Below are positions 13,532 to 24,200 of a stretch of DNA of 64,000 nt, one piece after another. Below the pieces are notes generated by a model. It did not search any database, was not told where the DNA came from, and saw nothing but the letters and a program-made list of their open reading frames with translations. The DNA lies in the NCBI GenBank assembly GCA_016748015.1, contig JAAOMT010000543.1:62001-126000 (forward strand), given 5' to 3'. The position numbers were made by a program, and so were the translations under genes. How positions within the stretch are numbered: position 1 is the stretch's first letter; every line of letters begins with the position of its first letter. This DNA comes from Geosiphon pyriformis. Its lineage: Eukaryota > Glomeromycota > Glomeromycetes > Archaeosporales > Geosiphonaceae.

Positions 13532-14483
13532 TAGCATATAATTTTTATTAATAAAAGTTGTTGCTTATTAATAAAAAATACAAAACACTATTTTTTTTTA
13601 TTATAAAACTTATTAAGAAATATTTAATTATTCTAAAAACAAAAAAACAAAATAAAACTTTATTAAACAAATATATATAAATAATATTTAAAAAAACAAA
13701 CAACATGTAAAAATTTGTGCCAATAAACAATTTTAATTTCCAATTAAATAAAAAAATATATATTAGCAGTTATTTATAATTAAGCAATTACCAAATTAAA
13801 TAATTACCTATACAATAAAAAAACATAATAAATAATCAGAGCAAAAATTGATAAACAAATTTTAAACAAATATATTAGTAAACAAACTTTTTTAATTCAT
13901 TAATTATTTCAAAAAAAATTCTAAAATTATTATTAGATATTTGTACTAAAAAAAAGCAAAAGCAATAATATTACCTAAATATAAAATAGCAAAAATAAAT
14001 AATAGTATTAAAATTAGCCAATCAAAAATTAATAGTATAAATAATATAATACCAAGTATTTTAAAAATACCAAGAATTCTAAAAATACCAAAAGATTTCA
14101 AAAATACAACAAAATAATTAAAATATAACTAAAATATAACTAAAATATTAAAACATTTAGTATTACTAAAAATAAGTATATTTATAAATAATATTAATTA
14201 AAAAAAGCTTTGATAATTAGAAACAAAAGAATTAAGAACTATTTTCATCTTTGATTAACAACAATTCCAAATAAAATTATTATTAAATATATAAATTCAA
14301 ATTGCTGCTGTTATTATTAAAACTTAATAATAAACAAATTACATTCACAAATGTCAAAAACATAATTACTTATTTTATTACCTTAAACCAATAAATTTTA
14401 ATTATAATTTTATTATTAAATTAATATATTAAAAAAAATAGCATTAAAATTAAAATATCACAAATAGCTTGATAAAAAACATA
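13532..14483. other. AT-rich spacer between MITE and Tigger element
   Basis: No supported gene. A short open frame in poly-A/T sequence near 13548-13730 has a composition expected from random AT-rich DNA. The last 50 bp resemble the sequence at 10200-10245 and appear to be the left part of the Tigger target. Confidence 0.55.
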
Positions 14484-14485
14484 TA

Positions 14486-14509
14486 CAGTCAGACCTCCAT
14501 AAAAGAACC
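14486..14509 (+). repeat. Tigger left terminal inverted repeat
   Basis: Starts CAGTCAGACCTCCATAAAAG. It differs from the right end at one base (C versus T). A second AAAGAAC motif follows within 30 bp, as is usual near these termini. Confidence 0.9.
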
Positions 14510-14892
14510 CTCGATAAAAGAACAACCTCTTACAAAGAACATTTTTTTATAGAACCAATTGATTAATTAACAATTTTCCCTTTATATAAAAACAATCTAT
14601 AAAGGAACAAGAACATAATTTTATCAAACATTTATTCGAAATTTACCTTCATATAAGAACAAATATCACGTGCTAGATGTTAATTGGTAATTGGGAAAAG
14701 AGTTAGAACGTATTGAATTGATTTCATCCTGACTTTCTTTTAAATCGATTTACATTGGACTTACTCTTTTTGATCTTGTCTGTTTTCACGTATAGCCACT
14801 TAGTCCCAATTCAGGCTTGCTAAAACCAAATCTAACATTATCGTTATAGGCACATTTTCTAACAGACTTGCTAAATTATCACAATTTCAGAA

Positions 14893-16312
14893 TCTTTATT
14901 CAAAAAACAAAAACGAGCAGCAGTTAATGATGCTCTTTGTAAAGAAATTTGTAAATATTCCAAAAATCACTATGGCACGAAACATGATGATATTGTAGCT
15001 TACTTCAATCATAAATATCCAGAACTTCATATTTCTCGTCCAACTGTCTCCAAGATAATCAAAGAGCATGCAAAGTGGTTGAATATTGAAATTGATGAAA
15101 TCTCAGAAAGATCTATTTGACACAAAAGCATTAAATTTCCATTATTAGACCAAGCTTTAAGTTATTGGGTAGAACAAGTAACTGCAGCCACTATCGAATT
15201 CAATGATCAACTAATTAAAGAGAAAGGAAAAGAATTTGCCAAACTTCTTGGTATGCACGAAAATGAAATGCAATTCTCAAATGGATGGATTCAAAAATTC
15301 AAAAAACGAAACCAGTTACGTATTTACCGATTTCATGGTGAAGCAGGAAGTGTATCAACTAAAAGTTTACCAGAAGAATGAAGAAAATTAAAAACCATTA
15401 TATCCGAATTTTATCCTGCTGACATATATAATGCTGATGAAACAGGATTATTTTTTCGTATGGGACCAAATCAAACACTTGCAAAATGTCGAAATGCAGG
15501 AAAAAAAATTGGTATATTATATTCACCAATTTTTATCGTTATATATTATTGTTATATTAAATTAATTGGGCTTTTTATAGGATAAATCTCGGATTACAAT
15601 TCTTGCTACAAATTCAACTGGATCTCACAAATTGCAACCTTTAGTAATTGGACATGCAAAAAATCCAAGATGCTTTAAAGGAATTAATACTTCCAACCTA
15701 CCTGTGATTTACAAATTCAATTCCAAAGCATGGATGCGCTCAGATATATGGAAAGCATGGCTCAAATATATAAATAAAGGCTTTCGAATTCAAAATCGGC
15801 ATATATTACTTTTGGTTGATAATGCAACTTCTCATCATACTCAAATCGGGAAAGATTCATTCCAATTAACCAATATTNNNNNNNNNNNNNNNNNNNNAAA
15901 CAAGCAATTGATTATGTTGTTCAATCATGGTTTCAAGTAATATCTGTTACAATTCAAAACTGTTGGCAAAAAACGGATATTCTTTTCTATAATCAAGAAT
16001 TAGAAATTCAAGATCCGAAACATCAATTGCTATGGATATATTCAACAATTTACCATCAAATGCACACAATTGGTCAAAAATTTCAAAGATTATAGTGTAG
16101 CAGTTGATGAATTATTGGCAACTGAAAATATTCTTGATGATAATGAAATTGTAGATATGGTTTTAGCCGATGCTCAAATTGAAACCAATACAATTAATGA
16201 CTCGGAAGAAGAATTAGAAAAATCTCCACCTGCTATAATTACAATTACAGAAGCATATGAAGCATTAAAAAAGGTATTTAGATTTGAAGCAATTAGCAGA
16301 AGAAAATTTTAG
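14893..16312 (+). pseudogene. Broken Tigger/pogo transposase
   Basis: The frame runs from about 14893 with a psq/CENP-B-type DNA-binding segment (KRAAVNDALCKEICKYSKNH, SRPTVSKIIKE), then a second helix-turn-helix (FSNGWIQKFKKRN). The DDE domain follows, with the first catalytic Asp in YNADETGLFF (codon 15436) and the second in LLVDNATSHH (codon 15818). TGA stops fall at 15118 and 15379. An apparent intron lies at about 15512-15580, though the junction phase does not close exactly. After the gap come KQAIDYVVQSWF and TIQNCWQKTDIL, and a C-terminal acidic stretch to 16312. The third Asp expected of the DDE triad is not present and should lie in the gap. No convincing start codon remains. Confidence 0.85.
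15878..15897. other. Assembly gap (20 N) inside the transposase
   Basis: A run of 20 N. The protein breaks off after DSFQLTNI and resumes at KQAIDYVVQ. In Tigger-type transposases these segments are usually several tens of residues apart, so the true missing length is probably larger than 20 bp and the N count is a placeholder. Confidence 0.85.
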
Positions 16313-16523
16313 TATAGAACACCAAAATTTAATTGAAAAAAATTATATGAATACAAAAAATGAAGGAAAATTCTAAAAAAAGGTAACAATTAATCAATAT
16401 TTTAATAATAATAATAATAATAATTGATTGATTTAATAAATAAATATAGTTTATCTAATAATAATTATAAAACTCTATAATAGAACACCTCTAAAATGGA
16501 ACATAATCTGCATGTCTCAACTG

Positions 16524-16547
16524 TGTTCTTTTATAGAGGTCTGACTG
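16524..16547 (-). repeat. Tigger right terminal inverted repeat
   Basis: Reverse complement starts CAGTCAGACCTCTATAAAAG. It is followed directly by the TA target duplication. Confidence 0.9.
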
Positions 16548-16549
16548 TA

Positions 16550-17515
16550 CTATAAGCTTAAAATTAACTTATTAAAATTGAATAATTTACTAAAAAGATG
16601 AAAAACATCAGAATAAACTTGTTAACATAAGCAAAAAAAGTTAAATATTAAGTATTAAAAAATTATTAAATTATTTAAATCTTAGGAAAATTTACTGATT
16701 GCAGCTTTTCAAAAATTAGATGTAACAAGAGATAATGTTTTCAAGAAATAAAGTAATTTTCATAGCCACGGAAAATGATTTCTCAATTTTGTCCGATTAA
16801 AAACAAAGCATTGAACATTTGACACACATAAAACCTAATGTCTTTACTGTTATTTATGATACATAAACTCCATGTATCCATAAATTTGACATCCTTAAAG
16901 AACCAACATCGTGAATACCTTTTTTTCCAAATAAACGCACGTTTAAGAAAAATAATTAATGTATTGAGCGTATTTCCCTGGGTGAAATTTATTATGCCTT
17001 ATAGACAAAATATTTTCAAGAGTATATTACAAAATTGGGACATTATAACATTAAACAATTGAAAATTTTATCGCAAGAGAAAATTTTTTGTTTATTATAC
17101 AGTTTAATCAAGAACCAAGAAAATAGTTTTCGAAAGTCACGTAAATGTTTTTTGCCAAGTTTGTCATCAAAAAAATAATCATGATTATATTTTAAAAGGA
17201 AATAAATAATTCCCTTAATTACTTTTTAAAGCAGAATAATTATGCTTCTTTGTTCAATGCCGCTTCAGATAAATTGAGCATACCGCTTTTTGTTTCATCT
17301 GATGAGGCAGCTGTTTTACAGAAATTTCAATTGATTTGAGATCTTTAAGGCGCAAAAAAAATTTGCGCTTGAGATTTAAAAGCTCCAACGTAAATCTTGC
17401 TTGTTGAATCAGCCTCAATTGGGCACATAATCTTTTTTGATTAAAAAATTTACAACATAAACATAACTTGAATAAAAGCTTCTTGACTTTTTTTAATTAA
17501 AATTGAAATCATTGA
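16550..17515. other. Intergenic sequence with a small palindrome
   Basis: The first 90 bp match the dispersed AT-rich repeat seen near 10255-10340. From 16700 the composition is less AT-rich, but open frames are short and unrecognised. A perfect hairpin with arms GCGCAAA (17350-17356) and TTTGCGC (17362-17368) is present. This may include the decayed 5' part of the Tc1 copy that follows. Confidence 0.45.
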
Positions 17516-17519
17516 GTTA

Positions 17520-17890
17520 CGATATTGCTACTAAAATAAATACAGAGGGAGTAGACATTTCATATTGCCCAATTGGCAGACATTTAAAATCACTTGGATT
17601 TATGAAAAACTACCAATAAATACTGTACGTCAATGCTAACCAAAGTTCAAAACAGAAACAGGTTGAATGAACCAAATTTCACCTTAATTATAATTGGAAA
17701 AAACCTTACTTTCTGATGAATAACGCTTTCAACAAGATAAAAATTCCAAGCTTACAAGTTTAATAACTAAGGCGTTCCTTGTGAAAAAGGTACCTGATGT
17801 TATTGACTGGTGGTCGTGTAGTCCGGATCTAAATCGTATTGAAAATCTGTGGGGAATCGTTAGGAAAAGAAATATGTTCATCATTTAGTA
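17520..17890 (+). pseudogene. Internally deleted Tc1-like transposase
   Basis: In one region are IGRHLKSLGF and VEPTKFHLNY-like text of the second DNA-binding domain, then the first catalytic block LLSDE with a stop just after, RFQQDKNSKL, and soon afterwards the last catalytic block DWWSCSPDLNRIENLWGIVRKR. In intact Tc1 transposases more than 100 residues, including the middle Asp, separate the first and last blocks; here they are about 30 codons apart in the same frame. The middle was therefore deleted in frame. Several stops mark it as a fossil. Confidence 0.8.
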
Positions 17891-18337
17891 AATTCAATAT
17901 CGCGGCGTTGCGAGTTGATTATCGAGAATAAAAATAAATCAATCAACACTCGTGAAAATTTCGCCAAAGATTCTGTTTTTCTCTGCTGCTGTTTCATTAA
18001 CTTAATCCAAGGCTCCAAATAAACGAATAATTATCATCTGACGAACTATGCTAACTCTATGAACTTGATTAAATTAAGTTACAATGCTATACATTATATG
18101 CCAACAAGTATAATAAATATTTCTGTGTGTCTTGATGTAAAACAAACTCCATTCTCATAATTTTGAGAGTTTTGCGTAATCTCTATAATTGAATCCCCAG
18201 ATGAATACATATGCTGTATGAATTAATTGGTTCAGGAAATCGACTCAATTTAATGTACCTATATTCACCCTTGGCCGATATATAGATTGAATTTTATAGA
18301 TTTCGTCGACTAGTTTATTGCTGCTTGTAAATTCCTT
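17891..18337. other. Intergenic sequence, nothing recognised
   Basis: Moderately AT-rich, no open frame or motif that I can support on either strand. Confidence 0.45.
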
Positions 18338-18475
18338 TTAAAATAAACAATAGCATGCCGCACACTCATTCTTATTTAAATCCAAGCTCTTTTCGCATAA
18401 AAAGCAGTTGGTGTAATCATGAGTTTCTTGGTGAGTTCTTTTAATCTCAAGTTTTCCATAGTGTGATAAAATTAA
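18338..18475 (-). pseudogene. Possible exon or remnant with a Cys-rich zinc-ligand motif
   Basis: A minus-strand frame reads through THQETHDYTNCFLCEKSLD and LNKNECAACYCLF and stops at 18338-18340. The spacing C-X2-C-X10-C-X2-C is what zinc-binding modules use. No partner exon is evident and I do not recognise the protein, so it could be a host-gene fragment, part of a transposon, or chance. Confidence 0.3.
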
Positions 18476-18784
18476 TAAGTATTAAGAAAATATCAATAAA
18501 TTATTTGTATATATTAACATTGAATTGAAAAAGGAGAGGGCTTTTTTTAAAAAAAAGCTTTTATGGATAATAAGTTTAAAAAAAATTAAAACATGTATAT
18601 AAATGGCAGGCTTTGTGTTTTTGCTGTTTAAAAAAACACTTCTTATTAATTTATATCAAATATAATTGGTCATTTAATTAAATTTTGAATCAATCGGCTT
18701 TGCCTTCCTTTTATTTATAATCTACATTTTTAGTCACACAAAATTATATACCAATTATTGCTCGTGTATGACTTTTACTCACTT

Positions 18785-19200
18785 ACTAATCGGTGCTTAT
18801 AGAGGATTCGTCGGTCCAAAGAATACGTCACCAATCCTCTTTGTTCCAATGCCTGTAGATTTTAGCTCACGTTGACCCGTTTTACTTCATTAATCATTGG
18901 CTTCTTACGCATTATATAGCATTTAATATTGTTTTTTATTATACTACCAAATTTGGGTTTTAGATGAGATGTTTTGGCATCTTTCTTATTACTGCATTCT
19001 TTTTGATTTCCCGGGGAATTCGACGTTCAGAACGTTTATCAATAATAGATTTCGACCCATTATTATTTCTTTTTTAAATAATCACTATTTATTGTTAATA
19101 CTAATCTTTTAAGGCAATTTTTAACACAAGGACGGGACCGTCCAATAGTGTGCGCGATTTTTACAGCGGAGATACTTTCTTGTGTATTTTTACAGTATAA
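18785..19200 (-). pseudogene. Second Tc1-like transposase remnant, minus strand
   Basis: Reading downward from about 19200, the minus strand shows a helix-turn-helix like that of Tc1 transposases (AVKIARTIGRSRPCVKNCLK), a second domain with GRKSIIDKRSERRIPREIKK-like text, and near 18800-18840 the first catalytic block EDW(stop)RILWTDESS. Frameshifts and stops separate these blocks. The part carrying the other two catalytic residues is absent. It is a different copy, and opposite in direction, to the one at 17520-17890. Confidence 0.75.
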
Positions 19201-20290
19201 CAGTATACATTTCAAATTTTCAAGTCATTCTTTAATTAAATAATAAATTAAACGAAGGACGAATATCTTTTGTTATTATTAACAATAACCATGCAAGTTC
19301 AATTTTAAGGTACTTAGTATTATGGCAATCTTACGTTTTTGCTGAAATCGTCCTAGTTTGTGTGACCCATGTGTACATTTCAAATGATTACTTGCAGAAT
19401 CAAACTTCGCTTACAATGTCAAAATCCTTTATACCTATTATTTGCTGCATAAATTTTTTGTAATTTCAAGCAAGATTTAATTGGGATTCGTTGAATAACA
19501 TGGGTAATCCTCTTTCTTACCAATTTTCTTTTTATTTAAATTTAAAATTATTCTTTGTTCTGTTTTCTATTATATTTTTCATAGTCTTTCATGGAACTTT
19601 GTCTTTTTCAAAGGATAAATTTCTCATTTACAACTTTGTTTAATTACTTGACTCAGGGACCAGGATTTATCCCAATTTTTGGGAAATTATTTTTTATCTA
19701 CGCTAGCATGATATAATATCAAGATTTTTCACCAAAAGACAAAAATTGGTAATGACCGTAAAAACCTGGATAAAAAAAGAACCTTTTTGATAAATCATTG
19801 CCATTTATCGTTTCAGAATATTGAAAAATGAATTTTAATAAACAAATCTGAAAAAATCAGAATATTTGTGAGAATGTTAAAAATTATGCAAGTTTTTATG
19901 ATACATAAATCTTTAATTAATTAGAGAATGTCAAAAACAGCATTTAAAATTTGAATTTTGTATAGCATAATGCTCATTTCAGCCAACAGCAATTCTGTCG
20001 TGAAACTTTAGTCTTTTCAGACATTTTCTTCGTTGAGGAAAGATCTTCATTTTCACCACCGTTATGATTGTTGGAAAGAATATTTAGTTCCCACTTCACA
20101 GGATAATATTAATAAAATCTTGAAACATACTATTGCTATGATTATCATTTTACTCCTGTAAAACTGTGCTTTAGAATTAACCTTTAGCATAGCGCTGTAG
20201 CGTGGTAAGCTTTCTTTGTTTTCCATCTAAATTTGGCCGCAACAATCTTAATAATTTAACCCCGTTACAAAGGAAATAAGGAACAATATC
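19201..20290. other. Intergenic region upstream of the Sel1-repeat gene
   Basis: Moderately AT-rich sequence with no supported open frame. The proximal part should contain the promoter of the Sel1-repeat gene. A leader or first exon may exist between 20290 and 20460, but I could not find splice sites that join in frame. Confidence 0.45.
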
Positions 20291-20508
20291 TTGGTCTTAT
20301 TTTACCCAAAATGGACCATCTTTTCACTGTCTCTTCAGCAGACAACGCGGGGTATTACTAACAAAGTGGCACAACTCGGATCATGTATTACCTTTTCTTT
20401 ATTTTGTGCCTATTTAGGAATCAATGAGAAATTTTCTATAAATATAGTTGATTTTTTAGATTCAAAAAAATCATCTAATATTAATAATAAATCGAAAACC
20501 AAACCTCA

Positions 20509-20619
20509 TCAAATCTCAATAATATACCAAAAATCTCATCAAATCTCAATAATAACAAAAATCCATCAAATTTCAATAATAACAAAAACCAGTCAAATTT
20601 CAATAATAACAAAATTTCA
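20509..20619 (+). repeat. 27-bp minisatellite, about 4 units
   Basis: Units start with TCAAAT(C/T)TCAATAAT at 20509, 20539, 20566 and 20593. The first is 30 bp and the others exactly 27 bp (nine codons). In one plus frame the units encode an Asn-rich SNFNNNKN-type repeat; in another they give HQISIITK. The array ends 3 bp before the Met of the Sel1-repeat frame. Confidence 0.9.
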
Positions 20620-20621
20620 GA

Positions 20622-21536
20622 ATGATTTCAAACCTCCACCCAAAAAATTATACCAATGGTCCGTTGAACCAGATCGCAAAAAGTTTCCTTGAGTCAATCG
20701 ATCGTGGGGAAACTTATTGTGATATCGCGGTCGATATCCAAAACAATCTTGAACGTTACAACCTTTCTCTGGAATATCTAATTGAAAAACTCACGATTAG
20801 AACACATTATACTCGACAGTTTAGATGCCTCCTCGGATTCTGTCATCAGTATATCAAGGAATGTTTTGATCCGGAAAAAGCAGTTGAAGCTTACGAGGTT
20901 TCCTCCGATAGTGGTTACTCGTATGGCCGTTTATTCCTTGGAATCTGTTTCGAGACTGAATTCGGTGTGGAAAATGATCCAGAAAGAGCTTTCGAACTAT
21001 ACAGGATGTCTGCGAATGATTGTAATGGACATTCCCAATATCGGCTTGCACGGTGTTATCAGCATGGAATAGGAACCATTGCTGATATCGAGAAATCATT
21101 AAAATGGTTTCATAGATCAGCTGAATCTGGTCACTTAGGTGCCCAAAATAATGTCGGATGCTTTTACAAATCAGGATTAGGTGCTGAGCGAGATCTTTCC
21201 CAAGCTTTCTATTGGTATCAACGAGCAGCCAGGGCTGGTCTTTCCTGTGCTCAATTTAATTTGGGTGAGTGCTTTCGAGAGGGACAGGGTATAAAAAAGG
21301 ATGATAAACGAGCAGCATATTGGTATAAGAAAGCTGCAGCGGCTGGTGATTTAAATGCCAAGGTTCAGTTGGCTAACCTTGACAAAGAACCGGTCATCAA
21401 AAAGAAGAAATATGATGATCCTCAGGCTCAGTTTGCTCCAAAGGAAATGTACGAAAATCGAAAACCTGGTCTAGATCACAAACAAACTTTCAAATTGCAT
21501 GAGAAAATCGTGGAAGCCGGTATTTGTATTCAGTAG
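20622..21536 (+). CDS. Sel1-like repeat protein
   Basis: An uninterrupted frame of 304 residues. After an N-terminal helical segment (IAKSFLESID, YLIEKLTIRT) there are about five Sel1-like repeats at residues 84-118, 119-155, 156-191, 192-227 and 228-252. They are marked by phrases such as RLARCYQHGIG, AQNNVGCFYKSGLG and AQFNLGECFREGQGIKKD with alternating WYKKAA/WFHRSA helices. The C-terminus is basic then polar. Sel1 repeats form an alpha-solenoid used as a protein-binding scaffold, often in signalling or ER quality control; the partner here cannot be told. No kinase domain is attached, although such fusions are common in these fungi. The true N-terminus is uncertain: an Asn-rich frame and a second frame lie just upstream in the minisatellite, and either could be joined by a frameshift or missed intron. 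I use the Met at 20622 because the frame is closed by TAA just upstream. Confidence 0.85.
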   Translation: MISNLHPKNYTNGPLNQIAKSFLESIDRGETYCDIAVDIQNNLERYNLSLEYLIEKLTIRTHYTRQFRCLLGFCHQYIKECFDPEKAVEAYEVSSDSGYSYGRLFLGICFETEFGVENDPERAFELYRMSANDCNGHSQYRLARCYQHGIGTIADIEKSLKWFHRSAESGHLGAQNNVGCFYKSGLGAERDLSQAFYWYQRAARAGLSCAQFNLGECFREGQGIKKDDKRAAYWYKKAAAAGDLNAKVQLANLDKEPVIKKKKYDDPQAQFAPKEMYENRKPGLDHKQTFKLHEKIVEAGICIQ

Positions 21537-21980
21537 CTGAAAGCGCTAGGTGGCAGATTATTATTTAGTTGGATTTAAAAACACGAACTATCATTTTAAA
21601 CCCTAAGATTGATGAGAAAAAAAAAATATGGATAAATGTATTTCGTTGACCGAAATCTTTTCAACCATCACCATAATTAAAACTATTTATTCGAGATTTC
21701 ATGTACAGATTATTTCATGTATTCAAGAAAGTCTATTTATTGGAAGACTAGAACTAAATTTTTCTTTTTAAATTATTATTTTGTTCTTTCAATAAAAATG
21801 GGAGATAGAGGTTTGGCCAAGAACTAAAACTGATTCAAGATTTAACAACTGCTAAAATTTTTCTGTATGCTTTTTCGTTATAAAGCTGAGAAGGTGAATG
21901 ATTAAATATAAAGCCAAATTGACTTTATACACTTGTCAGATGGATGGAGTGAATCGATCATTATTACATTGTGACTCCCA
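21537..21980 (+). other. 3' flank of the Sel1-repeat gene
   Basis: No open frame. An AATAAA at 21791-21796, about 255 bp after the stop, could serve as a polyadenylation signal, but AATAAA is common in such AT-rich DNA. Confidence 0.35.
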
Positions 21981-22184
21981 TTAATCCGAAGTTGAATTAA
22001 CTGTACGGTTGCTCACAGAAGAAACTGAACACGAAAAAAAAATGGCGAAATTCGAATATCTCACCATTAGTACACTCACCAATGAATCAACTGAAAAATC
22101 TATCATCAATAATAAACCAAACCAAAGTAAACCAACATCATCCGAAGTATTCTTGATAACCCACCCACCAAGGCCATGGTATGT

Positions 22185-22480
22185 AATGCTGAGATAGATG
22201 GAAAAAGCTTCCAATTAATTTTCGACTGCCAGTTTAATTTTAAAGCCATTTTTGAAGATAATCAGAAGGAAAATAGATGGTCCACTTTTAATCAGCATAC
22301 TTTACATTAATGGGCCATTGGGTCAAGTTATTCAATCAATTTTAGTTACTGATGCTATCGATTATGCAGTTTTAGTTTGTAATAATTGGTTGGTTAAAAC
22401 TAAAGCAATTATGAACTGGGCTGGTAGAAAAATGATACTTAAATAGAACAATAAAGTTATTGAAGTACCAATTACTTGTT
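22185..22480 (+). pseudogene. Gypsy aspartic protease remnant
   Basis: EIDGKSFQLIFD corresponds to the strand leading to the retropepsin active site, where the usual DSG is now DCQ. It is followed in another frame by KIDGPLLISILYINGPLGQV and DAIDYAVLVCNNWLVKTKAI, the region typical of gypsy proteases just before the linker to reverse transcriptase. The frame change and altered active site show it is dead. Confidence 0.75.
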
Positions 22481-23589
22481 GAACAGAACCAAAATACTAC
22501 AACAACTGAACCAAATAAGCCAGATGAGTTGGAAGAATTAATTACACCATCAGAAATTAAAGATGTTGAGTTAAAAAAAAAAGCGAAATAACACAAATTA
22601 AAAGAAATAATCCAACTTTATTAATTGCAATCAAATCAAATAAAAAATGGAAAATTTGTAAGTAAACATTGATTAGCAACTAATTAATACAAAACTTGTT
22701 AACAAAATTTGAAACTACAAAAAACACTTGAAATCTTTTTAGCTAATCAAATTAAACCAATTAAAAAAGTACTTTTAATCTAATACTATAACAATAATAA
22801 CAAAGGTAAACAGCCAGCACACGTTTATTTAACTAAGCCATTAATATTAAAATTATACAAAAATCGCAATGAAAATTTCAAATAGATTTATAATACAACT
22901 GTTTTCATATTGATGTTAAGACTAACATCATAAATTCAGTTTTTATTAAAAATATCAAAGTTTTATGAAAAACATTATTCATTTGCCACATGTATTAAAA
23001 GCAAATAAACAAATTGCACAACCCATTTTCTTATCAATAATAAAACTGGTCACTATATTATGTAATCAGAATAAATTTGGATTAATTGAAAAAATAATGT
23101 TGGATGTTAAATTAGCAAGATTTTTAAAACCGACAAATAAACTAAATAAACAACAACAAATTTAATAAACCAATTATTAAAGCTGTATTACAATACGTTT
23201 GTTTATAAAATAAAAGATTTTAAATACACCAATGTGGTTTAATATTATATAAAAACCGAACTGCTTTTCCAATTAAAAAATACATTTATTTAAAAAAATT
23301 AATATAATATTGGGCAATAATATTATTCAATTATCTTTTAATCCATAAACTTTTCTAATTTTTGGTTAAAAAAAAAAGATTTTAAATAATTATTATTAAT
23401 TAAATACAATAATCAAAAAATAATTATCTATTGTCATAAATTAATAAAATATTAAATGTTCTTAAAAAATCAAAATTCTTTTTTAACATTGAATTTAAGA
23501 AAATAACTACTAATAGATACAAATAATATTAAAAGCAAGAAAAAATAGTATTTATTATCAAGCATAATATTTATAAATTTAATATTATG

Positions 23590-24140
23590 CTATTTAGATT
23601 AATTAATATACCAGCCATTTTTTAATGGCTTATAAATATTTATTTTTCAAAATAAATTTTCAAAACACATAATTGTATACTTAGATAATATTATTGTTTA
23701 TTTTACCAGTTTTAATAAATATTTGGAGCATTTAAAAAAATTTAAACTACTTGCTTAAAATAAATATTATTTTTTAAAACAAAGTTGAATTTCTTGGGTT
23801 ATATTTTTAACAAGAATGAAATTGCACCTAATTCAGACAAAATTAAAAAAGTATTAATCTTTTTTAACATTAAAAATTTTTATAAGCTTAATAAATTTTT
23901 GAAACTTGTTTTATATTATCACAAATTTATTTAACAATTTATAAAAATTACAATATTATTTACTTAACTTTTTATCAAAAATATTGATATTATTAAAAAA
24001 TTCTTAATAAAAAGTATTTAACCAATTCAAATTATACTTAATTGTAACTTTAATTTTTAGTTATTTAAATTTAAACAAAAAGTTTAGCTTATATATAAAT
24101 ATATTATATTTAAGTTTTATTGCAGTTTTGGCACAAAAAA
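23590..24140 (+). pseudogene. Gypsy reverse transcriptase remnant
   Basis: The catalytic box reads VYLDNIIVYFTSFNKYLEHL (YLDN at 23678-23689), where functional enzymes have YxDD; the second Asp has become Asn. Downstream text matches the rest of the domain and its connection: EFLGYIFNKNEIAPNSDKIK-like residues, LNKFLKLVLYYHKFI, and then FIAVLAQK near 24124. Stops are present. Confidence 0.75.
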
Positions 24141-24200
24141 TAAACAATAACCAAAAAAAATGGTGTATTATGCCAGCTGTTACTTTGTTTTTTTTGCTAT

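Larger units (their letters stand above)
14486..16547 (+). mobile_element. Pogo/Tigger-type DNA transposon (Tc1/mariner superfamily)
   Basis: The element begins CAGTCAGACCTC and ends with its reverse complement; 23 of the first 24 bases match. It is flanked by TA on each side (14484-14485 and 16548-16549), the target duplication of this superfamily. The interior encodes a CENP-B/Tigger-like transposase on the plus strand, broken by two in-frame stops and a 20-N assembly gap. The copy is therefore non-autonomous as assembled. It sits in an AT-rich repeat related to 10200-10340. Confidence 0.9.
21990..24200 (+). mobile_element. Decayed Ty3/gypsy retrotransposon, plus strand (no LTRs found)
   Basis: Fragments of a gypsy polyprotein occur in the expected order: a protease region near 22185-22480 and a reverse transcriptase region near 23590-24140. 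Stops and frame changes are frequent. AT content rises sharply after about 22600. I found no LTR pair for it, and its ends are set only by the outermost recognisable text. Confidence 0.7.

Noticed and set aside
13548-13730. Short minus-strand frame rich in Phe, Ile and Leu
   Set aside because: Composition is that of random AT-rich DNA; no motif.
17348-17370. GCGCAAA..TTTGCGC hairpin as a terminator or transposon end
   Set aside because: A perfect small palindrome, but it matches no terminus of the nearby Tc1 copies, and fungal genes do not use such terminators.
20291-20692. Separate 133-codon gene upstream of the Sel1 frame
   Set aside because: It is a frame through the minisatellite plus intergenic sequence, overlaps the Sel1 gene and has no recognisable domain.
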